The notes beneath the pieces were generated by a model, which searched no databases, was not told the origin of the DNA, and saw nothing but the letters and a program-made list of their open reading frames with translations. Below, piece after piece: positions 24,501 through 37,900 of a stretch of DNA of 64,000 bases (position 1 is its first letter; each line of letters starts with the position of its first letter). The DNA lies in assembly GCA_009869945.1 (NCBI GenBank), contig WIXG01000048.1:248001-312000 (forward strand). The letters are read 5' to 3'. The position numbers and the translations under genes were made by a program. The stretch is from Mesaphorura yosii (lineage: Eukaryota; Arthropoda; Collembola; Poduromorpha; Tullbergiidae).

Positions 24501-27500
24501 AGCACTTTAATTACATTATTCAATGCCACAACAATGCAATTCATTGCAAAGTAAATAATGTAAGAGGATAACATTAGCGTTCTTACTCCTCAAGTGAGCA
24601 AACACATGTCACTCGTATTTACCTTTCAAGAACGAAATTCCGAATTTGCCACATGTTTGCTTTTCTCTTCCAGTTGGGACTTTTGGTCCCTTCATTCTAT
24701 TATAACTTGCCCTTCACGTAATACGTTACCAGTGGCCGATTTCTCTTTCAATCATGCTGCTTCCAATGCGAGTAGACAAAATCAAAGCAAGACACAAGAA
24801 CAAGTTTCAGCAGTCTCCCGAAAATAAATTCATTAATCAATTCATCATCTCCAGACGACGTTGACTCACTCTCAACAAATTTGTCATTCATTTCAACCGA
24901 GTAATGCATGGATGACAAAAGAGTGACGAATTTGATTATTTCAACTTGAAGAAATATCAAATGAGTTGCTACGCGTATTCACGCTGCAGAAAATATTGAG
25001 TTGAACCTTTCGTGGGGTACGAGACTGACTTTAGTAATGAGTCTGCATTTTCCAGGTTCCTAAAAAACTTCCGCATTCAATTCCCGATTTATTAAGTTTT
25101 GCTGCGAAAAAGTTGAAAAGTTGGATTTTGTGGCTACCCATCTGGACGTTTATGACTATTGAAATGCCTCGAATAAAAGTCCAACAGCGTCACAAAAACA
25201 GAAATTGAAAATAGTAAAAAATGAGAAATTGCATTCACATCCTCGCAATCATGCACTACGGTAGAAATGAAAATGAATAACGGTTTATTGTTACCGTATT
25301 TCAAGAGAATGTTTAAATTCTAGCAGGGAAGGCAAAAACGAATGTGACACGGACCAAGATGATTGAACGGTATTCTATTCGTTTTCAATTGCTCACTTTT
25401 GGCTAACATGTGTAACATTTGAGGACGCAGACTTTTCCTGCGGCACTACCAGCGCTTTCAATGTGCAACCTTTGACTATGGGTAGATTACATACGTATTA
25501 CCAGGAAAGTGTCACAAGAGCTACGGTGTAAGGCATAAATGCTAATGCAGTCAGCCAGTCTAGGGTAGGTAATAAGCTCGAATTCGGTCCCGCAAATCTG
25601 CACAATTCTTTTGTTGTTTCGCATAATAGCAAGAGTCATCGACACTTTCCTGAAAAGTGTGAAATTTACGCGTCTATGAAAGAGCCAACGCGTTGTGACG
25701 CCAGTGTATCCTCGCCAATTGCATAATCAATCACCCTATCAATCATTTCTTGTCGACAAAACCGTTTATAATTTGACGCCTCAATCATTCGCACCATGTC
25801 CTTCCACTTCTACCACGCGCTCATGTGCTCACAGTTGAGTTCAGCCAATTTCCGCACAAAATCGACTGACACTGATGTGAACTATTTTGCCCGCGACCGT
25901 TTCGTAATCAGCCCTCAAATTCCAAGCCCAAACCATGCACAAAAATCTCTCTGGCAGTGGTTTATGACTCCAATATGCCGAAAACTGAATGAAGTGGAAA
26001 GCTGGAAGTCTTTTGATGGCAAAGTGTGAGCAGAGAATTACTGTCATGAATGGATGGAGAAAAGCGAACTGTCGTTGAGCATGCGAATGAACAGCCGTGC
26101 AGCACAGCGCTGAAAAAACCGATTTTCGACTGTTTGGGGAAGCCGAGAGGAGAGCATATTAAAAGGCTCTCCTTGGCGTTTAATTTGAGTCAGCATCGAC
26201 GCAGCACAGAGTCGACGAATGCAAATGACAGGTCCTATTAAATGTGGAAAAGTGAAAAAACGCAGGACCGATGTGGTTTATTGTATACGTATTATATTAT
26301 TACATTATTGCCGACTAGAGTACGTACTTCATGTCTTCTCAGACCTTGTCATGCCACGTTTTATCCATATTGCACTTGCAATTTCCCGTATATGGTAACA
26401 CACCGACTTCTGCATTGTAAAATCCTTTCTCCGAAAATGGAATTTACATTTTGCACTCATCGTGACGCAAAAGCCGAAACTTTTCTGAGCTGCTGCTGCT
26501 ACTGCCTTTTATTAAGAGCATATGTCTGGGGAGATAAAAAGTTACGAGCATTAATTAACTCAAATCTTCCACATCGAATGAATTTAGTGCGGCATGATGA
26601 ATTATTTTGGTGCAGCTTCTAACTAAATAACCGTGTAAACACATGTTTGATAACGGAAAGGTAGCTGAAGAACTATTCAATTTGTACTGGTGCCGATCTC
26701 AAGTAGGTAAACAAATTTTTGACGGATCTCTTCTCAGCAACAATCGACGTGAGTTTTCAAATTTTATATACGCAGCTCGCTCGCTCGAGCTGAACCTTGT
26801 ACGTGCAGAGGAGACTCTGCGCACTCACATGACGATATCTGCACCCATCTGTGTTTGATTAGCGTGCACAGCTTATCTGGGATGTGTCATGAACAGTAAT
26901 GACATTTGATTCCTTTCTTCCTCGCTTTCTTTTTCAGCTCCCACACTCAATTCTCAATGATCACAACCACGACCGAATGTAAGGCCAGCAATGGAGGCAG
27001 GAACAAGATAATTCGACGGCGTTCAAGTGCACATCCTAGCGAAAGACGCGCTTGATGAAAAGAATGCAATAAATGCGCAATGCTTATGCACATTTTGAAA
27101 ACATCAAAAGAGAAAAGTCAATCAAATAGACTGATAACTACGCGTCTTCTTGATTCTGAAAAATTATCTCCGATAATAAAACATGTTTTACATAATGAAT
27201 CTCATAATCTGACTTTTATTATACAACACTGTAATTCATCTCAATATAGCAGGACCTAAAAGTGACCTCTCCTATTTATGGACTAATGAGAGCCAAGAGT
27301 AAGGTTGATAATCCGAAGATCGTGTTGGATTGAATGTCATGTGTAGAGTTGAAAAATGTTGCTAAGTTCTCCAATAAAAGAAAAAAGTATATGTCAAAAT
27401 AGTGGGAAAGGTTAATACTTGTAACAGCAACTTCGTGTTAACGGCTCCTTAAGGGTTAAAGCGTGTCGGTATGATTTTGGTAAACAAATTGCACATTAAA

Positions 27501-27899
27501 TAATTCACTAGGACCATTTAAAGCGATGCGTTAAGTATACTAAAACTTCATAGAAACGCAGTGACTAAATGAAAAGGAACCGTTAAGTTAAAATACGACT
27601 TTTAACTGTCAGTCGTTTGACAAAATAAAAAGGTTGCAATCAGATCATCAGTTTCGGTGACATAAGGCTGCTTTGACTAGATCTGAGATTCCTAATACGT
27701 TCCAAGATAAAAATAGGGAATCCTCAATCACAATTTTGTCAGCAGTAAGGAATGATAACGGATATTTCGTCTTTGGAACTATAAGGTATGAGTACGTAAT
27801 AAATTAACTAGAATAACAGAATAGAGAGTTTCATGTAACTTAGAAAAAGAATTCATCGAACTAAACAAATGAACGTCATATACTTTCAAGAAGCATCGT
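15571..27899. other. about 12 kb gene desert upstream of Dbx
   Basis: No ORF has a recognisable domain, and no run of phase-compatible exons was found on either strand. The first part includes the unlocated Dbx promoter and 5' UTR. The stretch is rich in A/T runs and TAAT-type sequence. A TTA trinucleotide run lies at 23846-23863. Its position between Dbx and Pgm2 suggests regulatory sequence for Dbx, but this is inference. Confidence 0.4.
23846..23863. repeat. TTA microsatellite
   Basis: Six uninterrupted TTA units in non-coding DNA. Confidence 0.85.
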
Positions 27900-30727
27900 T
27901 CAGGCGCTTCGTTCAATTAAGCCAAATTTTTTTGGCTGCAGGAATTCGTTGATGATAGCAGTAACCATTTCCTTCAGCGTTGCTTGAACTTTATCCCAGT
28001 CTCTGTCATTAAAAATACTTCAGTGTGAAAAATGTGTTCCGAGTCATATAGATAAGCAATCAGTGAATTTACCTCTCCTCCGGTTGGGCACGCATTTCTG
28101 TGTAATATTTGATTTTCGGCTCAGTGCCGCTGGTTCGAAGCGTCGTAACGAGACCATTCGAAAAGCTCAAAGTGATCATCTGAGAACTTGTCGATACAGG
28201 CAGTACAGCACGTTTGTCAGGTTGCGAGGAGTCAAACCCAACTGTCAAGTCTCTCACAGCAGACACGACGTATTTTCCATCCATTATAGACTCAGGATAC
28301 TGAATACGAACAGAATTAATTAGAGGAATTGAGAAGGCTGAAAAGAGAAGTATTCATTTCCTTACAGAGCCATTTGTATCGCGTTGACGGATTTCAGAAA
28401 AAACTTGTTGTATGGTTTTCGGTTCATGACAGATAAAATACGAATTGTCACAAATATGGAGTCCATACCTTCAAGCATCACGTTCAGATCAATTTTAACA
28501 TTGACGTTATAATAAATTATAAGTAGCATTAAATATATTGAGGTTACATATTGTATAGTTCCGTCAACTTTCCTTGGAGTGTGGTCCCGACACTATTCAA
28601 GTAGACGGCTAATTCGGCCATCCTTATACCAGCACTGATACCGTCTTTGTCTAGAACATCCGTGCCGCACATAAAGCCAATGGCCTCTTCGAAAGCAAAG
28701 ATTATATCCACCCCAGATTTGGCCAATTCAAATGCCTTGTTTCCCATCCACTTGAAACCAGTAAGAGTTTCCTAACAAAGGACCGTTAATCCAATAGAGA
28801 TAAACAAGCCCTCAATTAAAGAATGTACATTGAACACTTACGTAAAACTGAAAGCCTTCCTTCTTTGCCATAGTCTCAAGAAACTTCGAAGACACAGTGC
28901 TGGACAGCATCCCACATTTGCTCAAGTCCATGCCTCGTTTCTTTGCCAGAAACAAGCACCACCAGCCAAGCAGTGGACCCAACTCATTCCCCGTAAACAC
29001 CTTCCATTCTCCGCTCCTACATTTCACATCGAAATTAATGACCAGATATGTCTCATATACTTAATTCGGACGTACTTTGTGATTTCTGCAACCGCAAGGC
29101 GATCAGCGTCAGGATCGTTCGCCAAAATTATAGAACTTGAATTGGCCACTGCGGTTTTGATTGACAGATCAAGTGCACTTTTCCCTTCTTCAGGGTTCGG
29201 GAACTTAACAGTCGGAAAGTTAGGGTCTGCCTCCTTTTGTTCCGTGACAGAAATAAAAGGCTAAGAACAATTGAGAAAAGTTACTCGTCTGACATCAATT
29301 TTGATATCATATCGTGAAACTCACCTTGAACCCTGCTTGTTTGAAGCCCTCTTCCATATAAAGCTGGCCGACTCCGTGCATTGGTGTGAATGTGAATTTC
29401 AACGACGAGGAAGCATTCAAATTCTTGTCAAAGCAGTGGGCAACCAGTTTCTCGTAGTATGCCTTCATAACATCGTCCAGTGGATCAGTCACTTTCCCAG
29501 ATTGAAGGTCTTTAAAATTCCAAGCATTCGCAGTCGGCTTTAAATTTTGCAGAATTTTCTGTTGAATATTTTTATCAATTGGTGCCACGATCTGCAACAT
29601 TAAATTGTCAGTTATGAGATTGAAATTTGCATCACACAGCCAGATGAAATGCATGGCACCAGCTACATTACAAACCTGGGCCCCGTTGTCCCAATACACT
29701 TTGTATCCATTGTCTTCCTTTGGATTATGCGACGCAGTAATCATGATTCCAGCCAAGCACCCGAATTTAGCGACGGCAAATGGCACAAATGGAGTTGGGC
29801 AGATCTTCGAGAAAAGCAATGTGTGAATGCCCTTGTCAACAAGCACAGCAGTGGTCAATTCGGCGAACCTACAGTTTATCGTCAAATGTCAACCAATATT
29901 GCGTTGTTTGAAATCTAAATTGAATTCTGATAGAAATAAAATACCGTCTGGAATTAAAACGTCCATCATAACCAACCACAACTGACTTCCGGGAGATGTT
30001 TGGAAAAGAGTCCAGCACATGGGTAGCCAAGCCTTGCGTTGTCTGTATCACGACGAGATCGTTCATGCAACCATACCCGGCTCCCATTCTACCCCGCAAT
30101 CCAGCCGTTCCAAATTCGAGTCGTTTTAACATACGAGCTTCCAATATCTTGACGTCTTTGACCTTTGCTAGCTCAATCAGCTCGTTTCTTGTAGTCAGAT
30201 TCTGAAACAGGCATACATGATGTATTGCAAAAAATCATATTTTAGAATATTTACATTCGGATATCTCTTTCCTATCCAATCAAATAGAACACGTGTACTT
30301 TAATTTTAATCCAGCGCGTGAATTATGAGCTCCACTAAATTCAATTGATTCTCTTTCGTTACCAATTGCCAAGATGGTGGATGGATGGCCTCTGACTTGA
30401 TTTTCTGTATTAATATTAAGCTAAGAATAAACACAACTAAATTTTAATATTAAGATATAGGTGATAGCGTTTCATAACGCCACAAAACAGACGCGCTGCC
30501 TATTACTCAGTCCTAATCTGTCTCCCACTACGAGGAATTAACATGTATTACACATTATCAAAGGGCTCTCATGACAGAAATACTTGGTTGTACAAAAGAT
30601 GAAGATTCCGTACCTTGTCCCATTCGAACCATTCGAGTAACTTCTCGTCCACAGCTGGCACACCAATGCTCGGGGCAGGCAGAACCAACTTCGGGTCCAA
30701 TTCGTCAACGTTTCCAACTTGCTCCAT
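27900..30727 (-). CDS. Pgm2: phosphoglucomutase/phosphopentomutase 2
   Basis: Ten exons (30727-30614, 30201-29945, 29868-29676, 29591-29325, 29260-29076, 29016-28842, 28771-28548, 28468-28366, 28299-28073, 28002-27900) join in frame to 615 residues, close to the 612 of human PGM2. The phosphoserine loop TASHNP has Ser170, the metal loop DPDADR is at 326-331, the sugar-binding FEEAIG is in exon 7, and the phosphate-binding [12 protein letters not shown] is in exon 9. The enzyme interconverts the 1- and 5/6-phosphates of ribose, deoxyribose and glucose in the cytosol. It is complete, with no broken motif. All introns but the first (412 nt) are 59-84 nt. An acceptor-like TTTATATTTAG just upstream of the ATG suggests a spliced 5' UTR. 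Confidence 0.95.
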
Positions 30728-32120
30728 TGCGATGAGTATCAGCCTAAATATAAATCAAGAAGGAATCGAAACACAACTTTAGTGAGCGAATTTCGAGACA
30801 GCAATGAAGCTGGTTCACAATTTATAAGTCTTGCCGAGACGCAAGTCTGGCATGGAAATTAAGAAAGCTAAATCCTTGTGCAGATGTGACCTAGACCTCA
30901 GCTGGAAACACACCTCTTCCAAGGCCGGATACAATTAGAATGATGCAGACTGATGAGGGTCTGAAAGATGTAATTATATGAAAATGTAATCCCTTATATT
31001 GTATCTCCTCTAATCCAGTAAAACATTAAGCTATAGGCATGCCGGCATAAACTTTGTATTTGCTTGGAGGTGTGGAGGTGTCTACGCACATTACCAAGTC
31101 AGGCGTGAGTTTAAGAGTATTCGAATAGCTAAGCTAGTCTCCCAGGTTAAGAGAGATGTTTGCTTATAACCACGGCTCATCGACTATAAGTCTACTTCAA
31201 ACCTCTTAGCAGTTAATAGCTGCAAAATGTGTGGCAATAAATGAGCAATTAACAAATTCATGGCATATGCAGTTCTCTCAAATATTTCTCAAGTTCACAA
31301 AACCGAAAAATGCAATTAGACTTCTACTAACTTTCGACTTACCTTATCAAAATATCTGACAATGATGTAATTAATGACGGTATGATTTCAGCCTGTCAAC
31401 AAGTCAACTCCGGTCTCTGCTATTCGGCCTTCTACTACTATCGTCGGCTTCTAAGAGTCTTGTGTCTAATCTACCCTACCGCAAAACAATTTGGACCTGA
31501 CTTCTCGTTGAGCTTCAAATAATCTTTAATTATGAAAGAAGGTAAGAGGAGTGGAACCAGGAGGTTAAGAACAAGTAATGGCACAATGGCTGCTTAGCTT
31601 GGACCATATTCGTCTTCCTACAACAAGAGTGCAAATGTTAGTTAAGTTATGTTGAAATGCGTCCGTCCACACCTTTTTGCACAGCGATATTTGTGCAAAA
31701 CTGGAGCCAAATTCTAAGCTTTAACGTTGCCTTAAGAAGGAACAACCAGAACGCGATGCATGAAACACCAAATCACGAAGCCAGTCAACTCAGAGCTAGA
31801 GCTCAATGGGCTACTCTAAACTTATGAAAGGCACAACTTCAAAAATAAAATTGGAGCGAAGAAGCATGCGCAAATGAGGCGAGAGGAAATGCCAACCAAA
31901 CGCTCAGAGAAACAAAGATATTTAGCAATAAAATAATCAGTCTTCAGCTTGATCCGGACGGACCATGTTAATAGTTCGATGTTCGTACGATTGCTTCCAT
32001 AGGAGCTCTTCCAATCAATGCAGTGCGAATTCATTATTCCGTTGGCCGCATCACAAATCATGGGAATGAGTGCTAGGTGTAGATTCAAATTCAGTGCTTT
32101 TAAGCTTTTAATCAGATTAG
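30728..32120. other. spacer between Pgm2 and the CoA ligase, no gene seen
   Basis: Pgm2 starts at one end and the ligase stops at the other, both on the minus strand, so this stretch should hold the ligase 3' UTR and the Pgm2 promoter with its 5' UTR. A minus-strand ORF at 31822-32124 has no recognisable domain and overlaps the ligase stop by a few bases. Confidence 0.5.
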
Positions 32121-34929
32121 TCAACCACGAGTGAACCGTTCTTTATAAATTCGCAGTAATTCTCTCCGAAGTATTTTACCCGACGGTGCTTTTGGTATCG
32201 TCTCAACAAAGTCAATGCCACCACGCAATTGTTTATATGAAACCACGCGATCTTTCAGGAAATTATTCACGTCTTCGTCGGTCAGTGTTTTCTTCTTAGG
32301 GACAATGCTCGCTCGCGGTAGCTCGCCGGCAACATCGTCTGGGATCCCGAACACAGCCACGTCTGCTATTTCAGGATGCTCACGGAGTAGTCCCTCCAGT
32401 TCAGAGGGCGCAACCTTATTGATGAGCAAGGAGGATGAGAATGAAGTGCAAACTTCGACAGTACTTGAATAGCTGGGTCTTAAACTAACCTGGAATCCTT
32501 TTACTTTGATAAGTTCCTTCAGCCTGTCCACAATGAACAGGTAACCGTCGTTGTCGTAATATCCAATGTCTCCAGTTCGCAACCAACCATCTTTGTCCAA
32601 GCATTCACGAGTAGCCTTCTCATTGTTGAAGTACCCTTTCATGATCTGCATTCAAGACAATCTACGAGTCCACTAAAGCTTTTTCAATGTTCGACTTTTG
32701 TGAAGTTTAGCGGTTTAGCCTAACCTGGGGTCCCTTCACCCAAACTTCACCGGGTTCGTTCCTTCGCAGCGTTTTTCCAGAATCCGAATCAACAATCTTG
32801 GTCACTGTATTTGGCAATGGTCCGCCACAGGAGGCTACCTTTGTCTGATCACATTTGGGGCCTAGAATATGAGATCCCTGAGACAATGCAATTTCAAATG
32901 AATTAACCTTGATTTGTCGAATACTAAAGAGGGAAGGTTGTGGGGTGTAAATCAAGAAACGTTAAAAATGACTATTAATACATTAATTTTGACTAGTTTA
33001 AGGTGTATGGTGGCCGTCATTCCGTCCATGGCGCTTTGGGTCCGTCTGAGAAAATTTTGAAAAGTCTTCTCATTGTATAAGTGGTGGGAGTAGTGCTGCA
33101 TAATTTGTTTGTTTTGCCTAACAAAATAATTTGTTAATTCATCCGTTTGAATCCGTCCTTGGCTTATTCAAAATTGCCGATTTTGTGGTGATAATGCTGT
33201 CCAACGGGTCTTTTTTCTATTTGAGGAATGCGCCTTTGAACGGAATAACGGCCAATGACGCTTTGTCTAAATTGAATTGCATAGTGGCTCACTGAGGATA
33301 GTTCCGTCATTCCTGTAAAAAGTCCATGAGAAATGCAAACATTACATTGGCGATTATTTGAAACAACTTCTGGAAATATTATAAATGCTAGTCGTTACCG
33401 TATCCATGCTGGAAGCAGAAATCTTCACGTGTTTTGCTAAGATACATTTGAGCCATGTGTAAACCAGTGGGCGCGCCACCGACCACAGTCGTCGTCATTT
33501 CACTGAGATCCTCCTTACGGACTTCTGGATTCGCCGCAATAAAATTCAGCAAAGGTGGCACCAAGTGCAAGGCGGTTGGCTAAACAACACAAAGAATTTC
33601 AGCATTGCTATTCAATATTCAATGATTGTGCATGCTTATTGTTTACTTTGTGTGAGCGCAATGTCTTTATGAATAGCTCTGGTAGAAACTTTGGTAGGGT
33701 CAACGTATGGCACCCTTTGTACAAGGTTTGAATCATGAATGTCATGAGTCCCTGGAATATAAATTCGGAAACAATGAAAATGAGTGCCTTCCAAGTCAGA
33801 TTTGGAGCATCAGATCAGCTTACGAAGATGTGGAACATGGGAAGAATGCCAAAAATACGCTCTTGTCGCCCGTCCAGAAAGGGTTTAATGTTTGACACAG
33901 CAGGAGTGGCAACTTGCATTGTATTCGCGAGCATGTTATAGTGAGTTAACTCGACACCCTTAATAAAATTAAACAGTTTAAATGTGGGGAATAGTACGAA
34001 CACTAGCGACAACGAATTTTCAATGTCCTTCTACCTTTGGATTCCCAGTCGTCCCTATTTAGGCAATTGTTCAATTTGATTATTATCGAGCCCTGAATGA
34101 ATGATACACAATTTCAACAAGGCAGCAACTTACCGCTGGAATATGGCAGAAGACATGTTTGCTGCTTCGTGTCACATTTTGATCCAGTCAAAAATTCTAC
34201 TCCTGACGGGTCGACCTTCGCCATTTCGAAAAAGGAATGGCAATCCTCGTGCGGTTCCCCAGTCACGATAATTGCCTCCAGAAGTGGACACTGCTTTGAA
34301 GTTTTAATTGCTCTTACAACTTGAACAAATTCTGGTGAAGTCACTGCTGCTTTGGCGCCTGCACCCTGCAGCTGCCTCACAATCTCTTCGTTGGTATAGG
34401 CAGGATTCACTGGTGAGGCCACTAAGCCTGCTTCCATAATGCCGAGCACGGCTGTGGAATATTCCACAGTATTTTGCGAGACCACTCCGACGACATCACC
34501 GCGTTGAAACTTCTTTGACTTGATCAGCGCAGCGGCAAATGATCTGCTCATTGAGTACACGTCGTCGTGACTGTATTTCCTACCCGTCACGCCACATTCC
34601 TGGAAGAACGACTGATTAGTGACGCAATCGTAATTACTAATCTAGCTTGTCCTTGAGTCTATTCACGTCCTTACGTATGCGGTAGCCTTTCCCCAATTCT
34701 TCACGTTGGAACGCAGGAATTCGTGAAGTGTGACTCCTTCAGGGATCGTCACCGAAGGATGAAATGACTCCACCAACAACCTCCTGTCATCTTGACCTTG
34801 CGATGGGGCCGAGAAGGCCGTGCTCGACGAATTCAAGAATTGCCTGGCGTTCACAGTTGGGATTCTCGGTTTTGGGTGCCATTTGTGACGGCGAGTTGCA
34901 CGCCAGAAAGAATTCGCAATTTGGCTCAT
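32121..34929 (-). CDS. acyl-CoA / 4-coumarate-CoA ligase-like enzyme (ANL superfamily)
   Basis: Ten exons (34929-34675, 34599-34134, 34054-34035, 33958-33824, 33751-33647, 33579-33399, 33312-33293, 32877-32725, 32645-32490, 32414-32121) join to 594 residues. Motifs are in order: the P-loop-like SSGTTGNPKG (about 239-248), GYGMTE (about 386-391), GWLRTGD followed by DRLKELIKVKG, and PKAPSGKILRREL with the catalytic Lys at about 577. The enzyme adenylates a carboxylic acid with ATP and transfers it to CoA; the substrate cannot be told from sequence. The N terminus is basic and hydroxylated (about the first 40 residues), as in a mitochondrial presequence. The C terminus is TRG, not a peroxisomal SKL signal. 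Two exons are only 20 nt long. Relatives include firefly luciferase, but light production is not implied. Confidence 0.9.
33293..33312 (-). other. 20-nt microexon carrying the GMTE motif of the CoA ligase
   Basis: Flanked by TTTTTACAG and gtgagc, it completes the Gly codon of GYG and adds MTELSS, the adenine-binding motif of the family. It is followed by a 415-nt intron, unusually long for this gene. Reading through the donor meets a stop about 40 codons on. Confidence 0.8.
34035..34054 (-). other. 20-nt microexon carrying the AMP-binding motif of the CoA ligase
   Basis: Flanked by AAATAG and gtagaa, it supplies TTGNPK plus two bases of the preceding Gly codon. The neighbouring exons end in YSSG and begin with GVELTHYN, so the SSGTTGNPKG motif is only complete if this exon is included. 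Skipping it would delete the nucleotide loop and shift the frame. Confidence 0.85.
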
Positions 34930-37900
34930 TCTAATTCCAAGTTTCGAGCTTAGATATTTGCTAATCAGTCATGACAAGCAGACAAACTGTACAGTTAAGC
35001 AGTTAGCAGAAAGTGGGTCCAGTGTCGGCAGAGCAGAATAAACGAGGGCAAGGCTCGCAAGATAACCTTTTTTGCCTTTTTAAACACTCCAGCTGTGAAG
35101 CTTTAGCTGCAATTTAGACTTTGAAGTGTGGTTTGGAATTTGTTTCTGTGTCGGGTGACCTCCACACCTCACTCAAGCTGTCTGCTTGTACTTCGATCTT
35201 TAATCTGTTGCTCACCTTCAGTATCAGTGCTTTGCACTTCGTTACTTGAATGATTTTACATAACACGCGCACAGATTTCTATGGCAGCAGGCACGCGTAA
35301 CTGAAATTCTTCCCCACTGATAGCACAGATTCTATTAACATCGTACCAAGTAGGAAAACATAATAGGCTTCAGCTTTGTGCTATAATTGAAGATCACTTT
35401 CGTGTCAGGTTTCAAGAGCAAGAGCTAGCTCATCTAACTTCAACTCGCCATCGGTGGCATATGCAATTGCGTCCTCCGTCATCCATCTTCCGGGCATAAA
35501 CAGATGATGTTTCCTTTCCGACAATCACACACAGTGGAAAGCAGTCTGATATGAGTTGACAATAAAAGCATTAAAACCACCCCACGATCAGTTTCCAGGC
35601 ACGGGTATGTTTCATCACTATAACGAGAGTCAGATCTGAACTCTGAACGCCAGAGTTTCCAATCCTTGACTCATAATCCCGCAGCGCACGCACTGAATGC
35701 ACACACATCCTCGATAGACCTTCCTGCACTTTCTCTAAATTGCACATCGTGGCATCGTATCCAAAATGCACACCATTACTGTGCGTCCCAAGACCATATT
35801 CTTCCAAGAAATAAAGATGTGATTAATGTAAACGTGACCCCAGTCACGAGTACGAATACAAATACATTTAAATAATTGTCTCAAAGTTAAAAGCAAGATT
35901 ACTGTTTACTTGTGTTAACGATGGCTAAGGTAATTGCTCCGGTTGTTAGTTAGTGCAAGTTGTATTAATAGCAATAGTAATAGTTTGGCGTTCGGGGGCC
36001 CTGTGCCACTCGGGCCTGAACAGCGCTGGTGCTAGTGATTAGTTATCCAGGCATCAAATCAAAAACTGCCAGCATCATTCTCTGGAAATTACAAGGTATG
36101 TAAAGCGGAAACACGTATTTATTTAGGAATACACACCACAGACCATTTTAAGTGCACTGGTTAAGGCGACAAGGACATGGTTTCGTTTTGTTATCGCTGA
36201 GATATTAGATACTACACACGACATGCCGATGCCAACTAATGGCAAATATTTCAAGGCGTGTACGTCTACAGTTACGGGAAATCTTCGGGGGTATAAGTCC
36301 TGTGGCATGGCCATAGCTTTATTTGACTGTTGGCAACTCTGTATCTGACAATGCGGTTAAGGAAGATAGAGATTAAGGGTTTGTCTGTCAGTTATGCTGA
36401 TTAGGGTCGAACATTTCAACTCCATTCATTCAACCATCGACGTGCGCGTCCTTGTTCGGTGGCTCCTTGTTCGAGGGCTGGGCCATGGTGTTAGCGGCTT
36501 TCAATAAACGTGTCTGACTTGGGGTAACTGGCCCTGACGGTTGGTCTGTGATGTGGTGGTACCACCGCCACGCCAGGTGACCTGATTATGACTTGACGCT
36601 TGAGCGGGTTTTGGACTGCTTCATTTCAGTGGCAGTGGCTGCTGTGGCGGTGATTAAAAGGAATCAGCTTTTGAGGCTCGCTTGCGACCTGCGCACGCTG
36701 AAAGGGTTTCTTTCGAGGTCGTGCTCTACTTTCTTCGTTATTTTTAGGAGTCATGTGTGCCTTTGTCATTTTTGAGAGCTCTGTTTCCCCTTCACAGTGT
36801 TTAATTGATTACAGTGCTCAATTCATGCAAGCTGAAAATAACTGACGCAATAATTGGGAATTTTTTCTCGAACTCGAGCATACTGCGTAGTAAACAAGAC
36901 GAAATAAACTACAATAATTAAGAGTGATTATTGGTGTAATCATTTCAGATTAATTTATGCGTGAGATGCGTAAATTCTTTACTGCGTTGTTGTCTTTAAT
37001 TGCGATGTGTGTTGCCCAGGCCCAGGACCTCACGCAAGTGTGAACAAGTTTATATTTCGAATTCGTACAGGACACCATGGGCATTTTCGTCAATGCCAGT
37101 CATTAAGACTTGATTTGCATTAGGTTATTTAATTGGTTCTGCCAATTGGGCATTGCTTTGAGTGAAGGTGTTCTTAACGTCGCACGTCTTTTGCTGTTAC
37201 TCGTTTTATTTAATTCACATTCATGAACTGGCTAATCGTTGATCCTTCTATTGTCAATTGCAATCACATTCGTCCTTCCTCCTCACATTATTGTACTCAA
37301 CAACTCCACATGGTAGGGTAGGTACTTGAGTACATTGCCGCAATCTCTGCAGTGCGGTCGGTGCTTTGTGATTGCAATAATATACCAGTATCAGCGAGTT
37401 AAGTTGTAAGGCAATAAACGCTAATGCGGTTAAGGTACTCGGTATCACGTTAATTGTATATAGTACAACTACTCAGCTCTCCAATGGCGATTGTTTGATG
37501 TAATCATATCGAGGCTGCTACCACCAGCCAACTACTAACCCTTTGTAACGATTCATGTGGATGGCGCAATTCAGCCTACGTACCTCCATTACGAAGCGAC
37601 AAAGCCTCATTCGCAAGTTTCAGTTTGTGGTCTCAATTTGCAGAGAGTGCATTTGCTCGTTCAAACGCACAATTTTAAGGGTTAAATCTGAATTTGTGGC
37701 ACCTTCAGCTACACACACGAGGAACTGCATCTGATAGCTGGAGAGGACAGGTAACAGTCATTTTTTCGGACAGTATTCAAGGTAGACTGAGCTAGGACTC
37801 TAAATCTGCGAGCTAAATCTGTGGCCTTACCCGTTCCCGTTCCTTCAAAGTTTGGCATTATCTACTGTGAGCTCAGTGCACAGGTGACATCATTGCACTG

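Noticed and set aside
25796-26241. Two adjacent plus-strand ORFs (77 and 63 codons)
   Set aside because: No recognised motif, no phase-compatible splice sites joining them, and no promoter or polyadenylation signal.
31822-32124. 100-codon minus-strand ORF beside the CoA ligase stop
   Set aside because: It overlaps the end of the ligase in another frame, lies in its probable 3' UTR, and shows no domain.
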